From Frankiaceae bacterium (GTDB lineage: Bacteria; Actinomycetota; Actinomycetes; BP-191): DNA of 64,000 nt. Position numbers and translations under genes: made by a program. The notes below the pieces were generated by a model, which saw only the letters and a list, made by a program, of their open reading frames with translations, was not told where the DNA came from and did not search any database. Below, piece by piece: positions 1-7,619 of this stretch. The stretch lies in contig DATMES010000046.1 of the NCBI GenBank assembly GCA_035556555.1, forward strand, positions 62,001 to 126,000, in the 5' to 3' direction. Position 1 is the stretch's first letter. Every line of letters begins with the position of its first letter.

Positions 1-1
1 C

Positions 2-433
2 GCCGCCGTCGCCAACGCCGTCGCCCGCCGGATGGTCGTGCCGCCGCACCGCGACGGCGGGCAGGCGCAGTACGTCGAGGCGCCGGTCCCCGCGCCGCGC
101 ACCCGCGACGACCTCGCCGACACGATGGCCTGGGCGGTCGAGCACCTCGACCGGCCGCTGTCCGTCGAGGACCTCGCGGCCCGCGCGCTGATGTCGCCGC
201 GGACGTTCGCCAGGCGGTTCCGCGCGGTGACGGGCACGACGCCGTACGCGTGGCTGCTCCACCAGCGCACGCTGCTCGCCCAGCGCCTCCTCGAGGACGG
301 CCTGTCGGTCGAGGAGGTGGCGCGGCGCTCGGGCTTCGGGTCCGCGGCGACGCTGCGCGAACGCTTCGGGCGAGCGAGGGGGACGTCGCCGAGTGCGTAC
401 CGGAGGACGTTCGCGGGCAGGACGTCGCCATGA
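2..433 (+). CDS. GlxA-type AraC family transcriptional regulator, C-terminal part
   Basis: The frame is open from the left edge, so only the last 143 residues are visible. They contain the double helix-turn-helix of AraC regulators: the first helix pair around LSVEDLAARALMSPRTFAR and the second around LSVEEVARRSGF, ending in the usual PSAYRRTF signature. The stretch RRMVVPPHRDGGQAQY before the DNA-binding domain is typical of GlxA/FtrA-like regulators, which carry an N-terminal DJ-1/PfpI domain; that domain would lie outside the window. The stop codon overlaps the start of the patatin gene (ATGA), so the two are probably co-translated. Ligand and targets cannot be read from the sequence. Confidence 0.9.
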   Translation, partial: AAVANAVARRMVVPPHRDGGQAQYVEAPVPAPRTRDDLADTMAWAVEHLDRPLSVEDLAARALMSPRTFARRFRAVTGTTPYAWLLHQRTLLAQRLLEDGLSVEEVARRSGFGSAATLRERFGRARGTSPSAYRRTFAGRTSP

Positions 434-1338
434 CGCGCGTAGGGCTGGTGCTCGGTGCCGGCGGGGTGACCGGAGAGGCGTTCCACCGCGGCGTGCTCGC
501 GGCGCTGCGCGACGTGGCCGGCTTCGATGCACGCAACGCCTCGATCGTCGTGGGCACGTCGGCGGGCTCGCTGGTCGGCGCGTCGCTGCGCTGCTCGGGC
601 TCCGCGGCGGCGACGAAGTCGATGCCCGCGCCGCCCGACGAGGCCCTGAAGCGCCGTCCCGACCTGCGGCCGCTGCTCGCGGCGGCGCGGCGGCCGTGGA
701 CCGCCCGCGCGGGCGTGCTGGCGACGTCGCTGCTGCCGGCGGGGTCGCGGTCGACGGAGACGTTCGTGGCGCCGTTGCGGCGGCGCTGCGGCAGCGAGTG
801 GCCCGACCGCGACCTCTGGGTCTGCGCGGTGCGCCGGCGTGACGGGCGGCGCGTCGTGTTCGGCTCGCCCGAGGCGCCTCCGATCGACGTGGCGACCGCC
901 GTGGCGGCGTCGTGCGCGATCCCCGCGTACTTCCGGCCAGTGACCCACGACGGGGAGACGTACGTCGACGGCGGCGTGCACTCCCCCACCAACCTCGACG
1001 TGCTCGCCGGGCGGGGCCTCGACCTCGTCGTCGTGTCGTCGCCGATGTCGATCGCGCCGCGGCAGCCGCGGGCGACGCTCGACCTGTCCGTACGGCTGAT
1101 GTGGCACCGCTACCTCATGGCGGAGAAGCGCGCGGTCGAGCGCGGCGGCACCGTCGTCCTCACCGTCGAGCCGGGCGGGGAGACGCTGCGCGCGCTGGGC
1201 GTCAACACGCTGAGCGGCGCGCGGATCGACCAGATCGAGGATCTCGCGCACGACGCGACGGTGGCGGCTCTGGAACGTCCCGAGATGGCCGGGCGGGTGT
1301 CGCTGCTGGCGGGCGGCCCGAGCGCGCGCACTGCCTAG
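430..1338 (+). CDS. Patatin-like phospholipase
   Basis: A 302-residue patatin-family acyl hydrolase. The glycine-rich oxyanion motif GAGGVTG is at residues 9-15, the nucleophile elbow GTSAG has Ser44, and the dyad aspartate is Asp180 in DGGVHSP. These are the Ser-Asp dyad elements of bacterial patatin-like phospholipases; the true substrate is unknown. I chose the ATG at 430 because it overlaps the upstream regulator stop and sits directly before the glycine loop. A longer frame starting further upstream would run through the regulator gene and is rejected. The gene ends 18 bases before a long palindrome shared with a convergent neighbour. Confidence 0.9.
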   Translation: MTRVGLVLGAGGVTGEAFHRGVLAALRDVAGFDARNASIVVGTSAGSLVGASLRCSGSAAATKSMPAPPDEALKRRPDLRPLLAAARRPWTARAGVLATSLLPAGSRSTETFVAPLRRRCGSEWPDRDLWVCAVRRRDGRRVVFGSPEAPPIDVATAVAASCAIPAYFRPVTHDGETYVDGGVHSPTNLDVLAGRGLDLVVVSSPMSIAPRQPRATLDLSVRLMWHRYLMAEKRAVERGGTVVLTVEPGGETLRALGVNTLSGARIDQIEDLAHDATVAALERPEMAGRVSLLAGGPSARTA

Positions 1339-1355
1339 TCGCCGCACCCACTTTT

Positions 1356-1417
1356 TTTCGTGATCTTGGCAACGTTCGTGCTGCCCGGGCACCACAAACG
1401 TTGCCAAGATCACGAAA
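1356..1417. repeat. 62-bp near-perfect palindrome (repeat family A, copy 1)
   Basis: Two 31-base arms (1356-1386 and 1387-1417) abut with no loop and differ at only two positions; the centre is CCCGGG. The arm begins TTTCGTGATCTTGGCAACGT. It lies between the convergent patatin and L,D-transpeptidase genes, where a bidirectional terminator would be expected, but neither side carries a U-tract. A related palindrome with the same CGTGATCTTGGC core occurs at 15049-15104. Confidence 0.85.
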
Positions 1418-1433
1418 GGCGGCGCGGACTGCG

Positions 1434-2297
1434 CTAGTCGACGATGGTCACCGGGGTGCCCGCCGGCACCAGGCGCGCGAGCGCGGTGACGTCGGCGTTG
1501 TGCATCCGTACGCAGCCGTTGCTCGACGCCTTGCCGATCGACCACGAGGCGTTGGTGCCGTGGATCGCGATCTGGCCGATGCCGTCCTTGCCGAACCGCT
1601 GCAGCACCTCGGAGAACCCCGCGACGCTGAGCATGTACGGCCCGTACGAGCAGCACGGCATCGCCGTGACGAAGTCGACGAAGAACGACCCCTTCGGCGT
1701 CGGCGTCGCGGGCTTGCCGACGGCGACGGTGCGGGACCAGACCGCCTTGCCGGCGTTGAACACCGTCAGCCGCTTGGCGCAGCGCTGCACGACGATCCGG
1801 TACGGCGCCTGGTAGCGCGCGAAGTCCACGATCTTCACCCAGCCGGTCGAGCCGTTGGGCCGCGCGACGAGCTGGATCCGCAGCCACAGGCCGCGCTGCT
1901 CGTGGACGAGCGCGTGCAGCGGCTGGCCCTCGATCGTCGGGTTGGTCAGCGTGCGCGTGACCGAGCCCTCGGGGCGGTCGTACACCCGCACCCGCGGCTT
2001 CACGGCCCTCGCCGCGGTCGCCGAGGACGACGCCACCGGAGGCATCGCGGGGCAGGACACGGATCGCGCGGCGGTCGCCGTGGCGACGCGCTTCGGCTTC
2101 GGCTTGGGCGCCACGCGCTTCGGCGCCGCGGACTCGGCGGCGACCTCGTAGTCGGGCGCGATCGCCTGCACCGCGAACGTCCCGGCGTCACCGGACGGCG
2201 TACGCAGCCGGTCGGCGGCGACACCCCCGCCCATCGCGACCAGCGCGGCGAGGGCGACCGCGAGCACGGTCACCGCCCTGCGCTTCTCGCGAGCCAC
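1434..2297 (-). CDS. L,D-transpeptidase (YkuD domain), secreted
   Basis: A 287-residue exported enzyme. Residues 1-30 form a signal/anchor (charged MAREKRR followed by a hydrophobic stretch), residues about 30-90 are an Ala/Lys-rich linker, and the C-terminal YkuD domain carries His246 in HGTNAS and the catalytic Cys262 in SSNGCVRM. The family forms 3-3 peptidoglycan cross-links or attaches proteins to the wall. A second, distinct YkuD protein is encoded at 13321, so the genome has at least two. The gene converges on the patatin gene across the palindrome at 1356-1417. Confidence 0.9.
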   Translation of the reverse strand: MAREKRRAVTVLAVALAALVAMGGGVAADRLRTPSGDAGTFAVQAIAPDYEVAAESAAPKRVAPKPKPKRVATATAARSVSCPAMPPVASSSATAARAVKPRVRVYDRPEGSVTRTLTNPTIEGQPLHALVHEQRGLWLRIQLVARPNGSTGWVKIVDFARYQAPYRIVVQRCAKRLTVFNAGKAVWSRTVAVGKPATPTPKGSFFVDFVTAMPCCSYGPYMLSVAGFSEVLQRFGKDGIGQIAIHGTNASWSIGKASSNGCVRMHNADVTALARLVPAGTPVTIVD

Positions 2298-2425
2298 GCG
2301 CCCAACTATGACGGCATTCGCGGCAAATGTCGTGGTCCGGACGGGTGGTTCGCGGGTGTTCGCCTGACTCGCGCCGTCCGGTAGCCGAGGGTGAGAGCGC
2401 CTGCCCGTCGATCCCAGGGGGACCC

Positions 2426-2749
2426 TTGACCACCACCCGCCGGCTCTCGCGCGCCCTCGTGGCGGCGCTGCTCACGGCGGGCCTCGCCGCCACCGGTACG
2501 CCGCCCGCGGGCGCGGCCGAGGCGACGTACCTGACGTTCACGGTCTCCGAGAGCTGCGTCGGGCTGCGCCGCGGTGAGACGCAGCCGGTCTCGTTCACCG
2601 TGAAGAACACCAGTGACGCGGCAGTCGGTACGACGTACCGGAGGCTGCTCTCCGTCGACCTCGGCAAGGTCCGCACGGGCCGCGTCACGATCAAGACGCT
2701 GACGACCGGCCGTGTGTACGTCGACGGGCTGGGTGCATCACGGGTCTAG
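2426..2749 (+). CDS. Short secreted protein of unknown function, possibly truncated
   Basis: I place the start at TTG 2426 because it follows an AGGGGGA ribosome-binding site and begins a typical signal peptide (TTTRRLSRALVAALL, cleavage near AGAAEA). About 75 mature residues follow, with a short Cys-containing beta-rich stretch (FTVSESCVGLRRGE) and no recognised domain. The stop codon is TAG inside the left terminal inverted repeat of the element at 2746-2906. The present C-terminus may therefore be an artefact of that insertion, and the original protein may have been longer. An upstream ATG in the same frame would put a charged, non-secretory extension in front of the signal peptide. Confidence 0.6.
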   Translation: MTTTRRLSRALVAALLTAGLAATGTPPAGAAEATYLTFTVSESCVGLRRGETQPVSFTVKNTSDAAVGTTYRRLLSVDLGKVRTGRVTIKTLTTGRVYVDGLGASRV

Positions 2750-2906
2750 GGCTCCTCTCGGCGCCGGTCCGTCGCGAGCGGCGTCCAGGGTGGTGGATCG
2801 CAAGGCGGAGAAGGCCGCGATAGCAGCGCTATCGGGGCCTGCGACAACGCAGCGAGCTGCCGGCCTGGGCGCTGCGCAGCAGGACGGGTGCCGGGAGGAG
2901 CCCTAG
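2746..2906. mobile_element. MITE-like element with 25-bp terminal inverted repeats
   Basis: The 161-base segment is bounded by CTAGGGCTCCTC at the left and its complement at the right; the 25-base ends 2746-2770 and 2882-2906 match at 22 positions when inverted. Inside is a second hairpin (2812-2840: 13-base arms with one mismatch, three-base loop AGC, containing GATAGC/GCTATC). No transposase is encoded. The ends start with TA inside CTAG, which would fit a TA target duplication, though that is inference. The TAG stops of both convergent neighbours lie within the inverted repeats. Confidence 0.6.
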
Positions 2907-3676
2907 TCGAGCTCGACGAGCAGCGGGGCGTGGTCGGACGGCTTGAGGCCCTTGCGGAAGTCGCGGTCGATGCCGCAGCGCGTGACGCGCGGCCCGAGGC
3001 GCGCCGACAGCAGCGCGAGGTCGATGCGCATGCCCATGTTCTTGTGGAACATCCCCGCCCGGTAGTCCCAGTACGTGAACCCCACGGCCTCCGGCTGGAC
3101 GACGCGGAACGCGTCCACGAGGCCGGTCGCGAGGATGCGGTCGAGGCGTTCGCGCTCGGCCGGCGAGGTGTGCGTCGTCCCTACGAAGAGCGCAGGGTCC
3201 CAGACGTCGCGGTCGTCGGGCGCGATGTTGAAGTCGCCCGTGACGAAGACCGGCAAGTCGCCCGCGGCGAGCACCTCCAGCCGCGAGCGCATCGCGTCGA
3301 GGAACGTCAGCTTCTCCTCGAACTGCGGCGCGTCCGGCGTCCGCCCGTTGACGACGTAGACGCTGCACACCCGCAGGTCCCCCACCGTCGCCTCCACCCA
3401 GCGCGCCTCCGACACCTGCACCTCGCCGGGGAGGCCGCGGACGACGTCGTACGGCGCGTTCGCCAGCGGCGACAGGACCGCGACGCCCGCCCAGCGGCCG
3501 CCCGAGAGGTGCGCGGCGGCGTATCCCGCCTCGGCCAGCGCATCCGTGGGGAACGCCGCCTCCCCCACCTTGGTCTCCTGCAGGCAGAGCACGTCGGGCG
3601 CGTGGGTGCCGAGGAACTCCAGCACGCGCGGCAGCCGCGCGGTGAGGGAGTTCACGTTCCAGGTCGCGAGGAGCAT
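2903..3676 (-). CDS. xth: Exodeoxyribonuclease III
   Basis: A 257-residue ExoIII-type AP endonuclease / 3'-5' exonuclease of base excision repair. It begins MLLATWNVNSL, carries the metal-binding Glu34 in CLQETK, TGDFNIAP with the catalytic Asp/Asn, and ends with the SDHAPL motif (His249). Full length for the family. The start lies only 17 bases from the divergent nucleotidyltransferase start, so the promoters must overlap coding DNA. Its stop codon lies inside the terminal repeat of the MITE-like element. Confidence 0.95.
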   Translation of the reverse strand: MLLATWNVNSLTARLPRVLEFLGTHAPDVLCLQETKVGEAAFPTDALAEAGYAAAHLSGGRWAGVAVLSPLANAPYDVVRGLPGEVQVSEARWVEATVGDLRVCSVYVVNGRTPDAPQFEEKLTFLDAMRSRLEVLAAGDLPVFVTGDFNIAPDDRDVWDPALFVGTTHTSPAERERLDRILATGLVDAFRVVQPEAVGFTYWDYRAGMFHKNMGMRIDLALLSARLGPRVTRCGIDRDFRKGLKPSDHAPLLVELD

Positions 3677-3693
3677 GTGCTTGAGTCTGCCGC

Positions 3694-4428
3694 GTGGTCG
3701 CGGCGGTCGTTCTCGCGGCGGGTCGCGGCAAGCGCCTGCGCCCGCTCACCGACCTGCGCCCCAAGCCGCTCTGTCCGGTCGCCAACGTCCCGCTCCTCGG
3801 CCGCAACCTCGACCAGGCGCTCGCCGTCACGCCCGACGTCGCGGTCAATGCCGGTTACCTCGCCGGGCAGGTCGTGGACTACGTCGGCGACCGCGCGCAC
3901 CTCTCCGTCGAGCCAGGTCCCGACGGCCTCGGCACGGCCGGCGCCATCGGCTACCTCAGGCCCTGGCTCGACGGCCGCGACGTGCTGGTGCTCAACGGCG
4001 ACGCGTACCGCCCCGACGGCCTCGGCGCGCTGCTCGACGGCTGGGACGGCGAGCGTGTACGCCTCCTCGTCACGCACGCGCCCGGCCGCGGCGACTTCGG
4101 CGACTGGCTGTTCGCGGGCGCGTCGCTCCACCCCTGGCACGCCGTCGAGGACCTGCGCGCGGAGCCGCTCGGCCTCTACGAGGCCGTCTGGCGCCACGTC
4201 GGCCCCGAGCTGGTGCCGTACGACGGGGTGTTCGTCGACTGCGGCACCGTCACCGACTACCTCGCCGCCAACATGCACGCCAGCGGCGGCCAGTCCGTCG
4301 TCGGCGAGGGCGCCGTGGTGGAGGGCGAGCTCGTGCGTTCCGTGGTGTGGCCCGGCGGCGTCGTACGGCCCGGCGAACGCCTCGTCGACGCCGTCCGCGT
4401 CGGCGCGGACCTCACGGTCACGGGTTAG
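3694..4428 (+). CDS. NDP-sugar nucleotidyltransferase (GlmU/ManC/RfbA-like)
   Basis: A 244-residue sugar-1-phosphate nucleotidyltransferase. Residues 7-19 contain the nucleotide-binding signature AAGRGKRLRPLT followed by KPLCPVAN, and NGDAY supplies the metal-binding Asp of the usual GD motif. The last 45 residues (VVGEGAVVEGELVRSVVWPG) look like one or two left-handed beta-helix turns, as in mannose-1-phosphate guanylyltransferases. The sugar and nucleotide are not determinable. The GTG start is the first in frame and leaves a very short divergent gap to xth. It is first in a plus-strand run reaching the metallophosphoesterase. Confidence 0.85.
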   Translation: MVAAVVLAAGRGKRLRPLTDLRPKPLCPVANVPLLGRNLDQALAVTPDVAVNAGYLAGQVVDYVGDRAHLSVEPGPDGLGTAGAIGYLRPWLDGRDVLVLNGDAYRPDGLGALLDGWDGERVRLLVTHAPGRGDFGDWLFAGASLHPWHAVEDLRAEPLGLYEAVWRHVGPELVPYDGVFVDCGTVTDYLAANMHASGGQSVVGEGAVVEGELVRSVVWPGGVVRPGERLVDAVRVGADLTVTG

Positions 4429-4458
4429 CGCGAGGCCGCGCGCGGGCAGGACCCGGAC

Positions 4459-5031
4459 GTGCCGTCCGACGACCCGCAGGAGATCCTCGCCAGCTGCAAG
4501 CGCGTCGCCGCGATCCTGCAGGAGGCGAAGATCCCGTTCGCCTTGGGCGGGGGCATCGCGTGCTGGGTCTACGGCGCGCCCGAGAGCGACCACGACGTGG
4601 ACGTCATGGTCCGCGAGGAGGACGCGCGCGGCGCCCAGGAGCTGCTCGTCGCGCACGGCATGAAGCCCGAGGACCCGCCCGAGGAGTGGCTGCTCAAGGT
4701 GTACGACGGCGACGTCCTCGTCGACCTCATCTTCCGTCCCGAGGGGCTGACGATCACCGACGAGGTCCTCGACCGCGCGCCGGTCCGCGACGTCAACGCG
4801 ATGAAGATGAAGGTCCTCCGGCTGGAGGACGTGTTCATCACCAAGCTGCTCTCGTACAACGAGCACCATCTCGACTTCCTCGGCCTGCTCGCCGTCGCGC
4901 GCGCGGTGCGCGAGCAGCTCGACTGGGCGGAGGTCGCGCGGCGGACGGACCACTCGCCGTTCGCGGCGGCGTTCCTCACGCTGGTCGAACGCCTCGGCAT
5001 CGTCGGCGAGCCACTCGAGGCGGCCGGGTGA
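4459..5031 (+). CDS. Small nucleotidyltransferase-fold protein
   Basis: A 190-residue protein with a minimal nucleotidyltransferase core: GGGIACWVYG (residues 30-39) followed by the metal-binding DHDVDVMV with Asp46 and Asp48, then VDLIF with a likely third acidic residue. Proteins of this type are often annotated as nucleotidyltransferase family or DUF6036-like; some relatives are antitoxins or toxins, but no partner toxin is adjacent here. It starts with GTG 4459, 30 bases after the upstream gene, and its stop overlaps the next start (GTGA), placing it in the 3694-6046 operon. Function unknown. Confidence 0.75.
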   Translation: MPSDDPQEILASCKRVAAILQEAKIPFALGGGIACWVYGAPESDHDVDVMVREEDARGAQELLVAHGMKPEDPPEEWLLKVYDGDVLVDLIFRPEGLTITDEVLDRAPVRDVNAMKMKVLRLEDVFITKLLSYNEHHLDFLGLLAVARAVREQLDWAEVARRTDHSPFAAAFLTLVERLGIVGEPLEAAG

Positions 5032-5285
5032 ACACGCCCGTGCAGCCCGAGTACCTCGGCGGCTGGCTGTCCGAACGCCTCGCCGAGGACGACGACGTCC
5101 ACGAGCTCGGCATCACCGTGCGGGTCGCGGGCGACGCGGTGTTCCTCACCGGCGTCGTCTCGACCGAGGAGCGCCGCGACCTCGTCGGCGCGCGCGCTGC
5201 CGAGCTGGCGCCCGGCTACCGCGTCCGCAACGAGGTGACCGTCGCGTCGTACGCCGCGCCCGAGGAGCAGGAGTCGCTGGCGTGA
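5028..5285 (+). CDS. BON-domain protein
   Basis: An 85-residue single-domain protein. Residues about 12-75 match the BON fold pattern: LSERLAEDDDVHELGITV, a central VFLTGVVSTEERRD turn and YRVRNEVTV at the end. BON domains often bind phospholipid or other surfaces. No signal peptide is present, so it is probably cytoplasmic or peripheral. Its GTG start overlaps the upstream stop and its own stop overlaps the metallophosphoesterase start, indicating tight translational coupling. Confidence 0.8.
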   Translation: MNTPVQPEYLGGWLSERLAEDDDVHELGITVRVAGDAVFLTGVVSTEERRDLVGARAAELAPGYRVRNEVTVASYAAPEEQESLA

Positions 5286-6046
5286 TCCGCATCGCTGCCG
5301 TCGGGGACATCCACGTCGGTGAGGACTCGCGCGGCAGGCTGCGGCCCGGCTTCGCGTCGCTGCGCGAGAACGCCGACGTCCTCCTGCTGGCCGGCGACCT
5401 CACCCGCTGCGGCTCGCCGTCCGAGGCGCAGGTGCTGGTCGAGGAGCTCGACGGCGCGGGCGTCCCTGTCGTCGCCGTCCTCGGCAACCACGACCACCAC
5501 GCGGCGCGCGTCAAGGAGCTGACGTCGGTGCTGCGCACGGGCGGCGTCACCGTCCTCGAGGGCGCGTCGACCGTCGTCGAGGTCGACGGCTGCCGTGTCG
5601 GCATCGCGGGCACCAAGGGCTTCGGCGGCGGGTTCGCGGGGGCGTCGGGGAGCGACTTCGGCGAGCCGGAGATGAAGGCGTTCGTCGGCCACACGAAGGC
5701 GCTGGCGCAACGCCTCCACGACAGCCTCGCGTCGCTCGACACCGACTACCGCGTCGCGCTGCTGCACTACGCGCCCGTGCCCGACACGCTGGCCGGCGAG
5801 CGGCTGGAGATCTTCCCGTTCCTCGGGTCGTACCTCCTCGCCGAGGCGATCGACAGCGCGGGCTGCGACCTCGTGCTGCACGGCCACGCGCACGGCGGCA
5901 CCGAGAAGGGCGTCACCGCGGGCGGCGTGCACGTCCGCAACGTCGCGCAGCCCGTCATCAGGCAGGCGTACGCGCGCTACTGCCTCGGCGCCGACAGCAT
6001 CAGCTCGGCGACCTCGCGCACGATGTCGGGCGCCGCCGCCCCGTGA
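5282..6046 (+). CDS. Metallophosphoesterase family protein
   Basis: A 254-residue calcineurin-like phosphoesterase. Visible metal-ligand motifs in order: GDIHVGE near residue 8, LLAGDLT, LGNHDHH, LLHYAP and the C-terminal HGHAHGG. Substrate unknown. The fold appears complete at VRNVAQPVIRQAYARY; the last roughly 20 residues are low-complexity and are read through the end of the convergent LLM gene, giving a 70-base tail-to-tail overlap. It is the last gene of the plus-strand run from 3694 and is coupled to the BON gene by GTGA. Confidence 0.9.
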   Translation: MIRIAAVGDIHVGEDSRGRLRPGFASLRENADVLLLAGDLTRCGSPSEAQVLVEELDGAGVPVVAVLGNHDHHAARVKELTSVLRTGGVTVLEGASTVVEVDGCRVGIAGTKGFGGGFAGASGSDFGEPEMKAFVGHTKALAQRLHDSLASLDTDYRVALLHYAPVPDTLAGERLEIFPFLGSYLLAEAIDSAGCDLVLHGHAHGGTEKGVTAGGVHVRNVAQPVIRQAYARYCLGADSISSATSRTMSGAAAP

Positions 6047-6867
6047 CCCACGCGGTCCTCCGCTGGATGGTCCGGGTACAGCAGCAGGAAGTCGTCGAAG
6101 CCGACCTCGGCGTACGCCTCGCACGCGTCGCGGAAGTCCCTCGCCGTACGCCGCGCGGGCCAGTCCGCGGTGCCGAGGAAGACCGAGCGCCGGATGTCCT
6201 TCGGGTCGCGGCCCGCCTCCTCCGCCAGCCGCGAGAGGAGGTCGTTGCGCTCCTTCGCCCGCGCCAGCGCCTCGTCGCGCGGGAGGTCGCGGGCGGCGAT
6301 GGTGTTCCAGGTGCTGGCGTACCGCGCGGCGATGCGCAGCGTCCGCGGACCGTGCGCGGCGAGGGTCAGCGGCAGCGGTGACCGTACGGCCGGGGGCGGG
6401 TTGGTGAGCCGCTGTCCCGAGTAGTGCTTCCCGCTGAACTCCGTGGCGCCGGACGACACCGCGAGCACCAGCTCCACGGTCTCGCGGAAGCGTTCGACCT
6501 GCTCCGCCTTCGACCACGGCTCCATGCCGAGCGCCTCGTAGTCGCGCAGCACGCCCGCCGCGCCGATGCCGAGGTCGAGCCGCCCGTCGGAGACGTGGTC
6601 GAGCGTCATCGCCTGCTTCGCCAGCAGGAACGGGTGGCGCAGCGTCGGCGACGCGACCAGCGTGCCGAGCCTGACGCGGGACGTGATCGACGCCGCCGCG
6701 GACAGCACCCCGAACGAGTCGAGCAGCGGGTCGTCGTCGTCCAGCGTCCGGTGCACGAGGTGGTCCCAGACGTGCACCGAGTCGTACCCGAGCGACTCGC
6801 ACTCCAGCACCCGTCGGCGCCACTCCGGCCATGGGACGTCCTGCACCACGACGACGCCGAGCGTCAC
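5977..6867 (-). CDS. LLM class flavin-dependent oxidoreductase
   Basis: A 296-residue luciferase-like (bacterial bilin/F420 or FMN) monooxygenase-fold protein. Family signatures include ESLGYDSVHVWDH near residue 20, TSRVRLGTLVASPTLRHP, DHVSDGRLDLGIGAG-like sequence and LAAHGPRTLRIAARYAS. In actinomycetes most such proteins use F420 or FMN, but the cofactor cannot be fixed here. The GTG start at 6867 overlaps the rhomboid stop (GTGA), so the two genes are coupled. The 3' end overlaps the convergent metallophosphoesterase by 70 bases. Confidence 0.88.
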   Translation of the reverse strand: MTLGVVVVQDVPWPEWRRRVLECESLGYDSVHVWDHLVHRTLDDDDPLLDSFGVLSAAASITSRVRLGTLVASPTLRHPFLLAKQAMTLDHVSDGRLDLGIGAAGVLRDYEALGMEPWSKAEQVERFRETVELVLAVSSGATEFSGKHYSGQRLTNPPPAVRSPLPLTLAAHGPRTLRIAARYASTWNTIAARDLPRDEALARAKERNDLLSRLAEEAGRDPKDIRRSVFLGTADWPARRTARDFRDACEAYAEVGFDDFLLLYPDHPAEDRVGHGAAAPDIVREVAELMLSAPRQ

Positions 6868-7613
6868 GCCTTCCTCCCGATGAGCTTGGCGGTGAGGAAG
6901 CCCGCGACGAATCCCGCGACGTGCGCGACGTACGCCACGGCGGCGCCCTCCGTGACGCTCGCGCCGGCCGAGTAGACCGCCTGGAGCCCGAACCACACGC
7001 CGAGCACGATCCACGCGGGCAGCGGGACCGGCAGGAAGAAGAGGAACGGCACCAGGCTGATGACGCGCGCCTTCGGGAACAGCACGAGGTACGCGCCGAG
7101 GACGCCCGCGATCGCGCCCGACGCGCCGACGACGACGCTCTCCGACGACGCCTGCGTGAGCGCGAAGCCGTACGTCGCGACGACGCCCCAGCCGAGGTAG
7201 CAGAGCAGGTACCTCAGCCGCCCGAGCCGGTCCTCGACGTTGTTGCCGAAGACGAAGAGGAACAGCAGATTGCCGAGCAGGTGCAGCCAGCCGCCGTGCA
7301 GGAACATCGCCGTGATCGCCGAGACGAACGGCTGCTTGTCGTAGTCGGGCCTGCCGAGGAAGCACTGGCCGTTCGCGGCGGGCGCGACGACGACGAGGTC
7401 GGCGGGGTCGTTCGACAGCAGCTCCTCGGGGACCGCGCCCCACCGCTGGAAGAACGCCTCCTGCCGGCATGCCTGCGCGTTGTTCACGCCGCCGCCCACC
7501 GACGAGAACGCGATCGGCTGCAGCAGGAAGACGACGACGTTGACCGCGATGAGGACGTACGTGACGACCGGCGTCCTGCCGACAGGGTTGCGGTCGTGGA
7601 TCGGGATGACCAC
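6864..7613 (-). CDS. Rhomboid family intramembrane serine protease
   Basis: A 249-residue membrane protease. HGGWLHLLGN is the conserved loop/TM2 motif, GASGA contains the nucleophile Ser165, and the paired His231 is in HVAGF; about six to seven hydrophobic segments are apparent. A Cys-containing periplasmic loop (residues about 40-85) is inserted between TM1 and TM2. Rhomboids cleave transmembrane substrates in the bilayer; the target is unknown. It lies between the HhH gene (6 bases away) and the LLM gene (overlap). Confidence 0.92.
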   Translation of the reverse strand: MVIPIHDRNPVGRTPVVTYVLIAVNVVVFLLQPIAFSSVGGGVNNAQACRQEAFFQRWGAVPEELLSNDPADLVVVAPAANGQCFLGRPDYDKQPFVSAITAMFLHGGWLHLLGNLLFLFVFGNNVEDRLGRLRYLLCYLGWGVVATYGFALTQASSESVVVGASGAIAGVLGAYLVLFPKARVISLVPFLFFLPVPLPAWIVLGVWFGLQAVYSAGASVTEGAAVAYVAHVAGFVAGFLTAKLIGRKA

Positions 7614-7619
7614 CGCGCG

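Noticed and set aside
2712-2906. 64-codon plus-strand frame inside the MITE-like element
   Set aside because: It lies across the inverted repeats and has no start signal or family resemblance.
4459-5031. AbiEii-type toxin
   Set aside because: The nucleotidyltransferase core is present but no AbiEi antitoxin is adjacent; its neighbours are ordinary genes.
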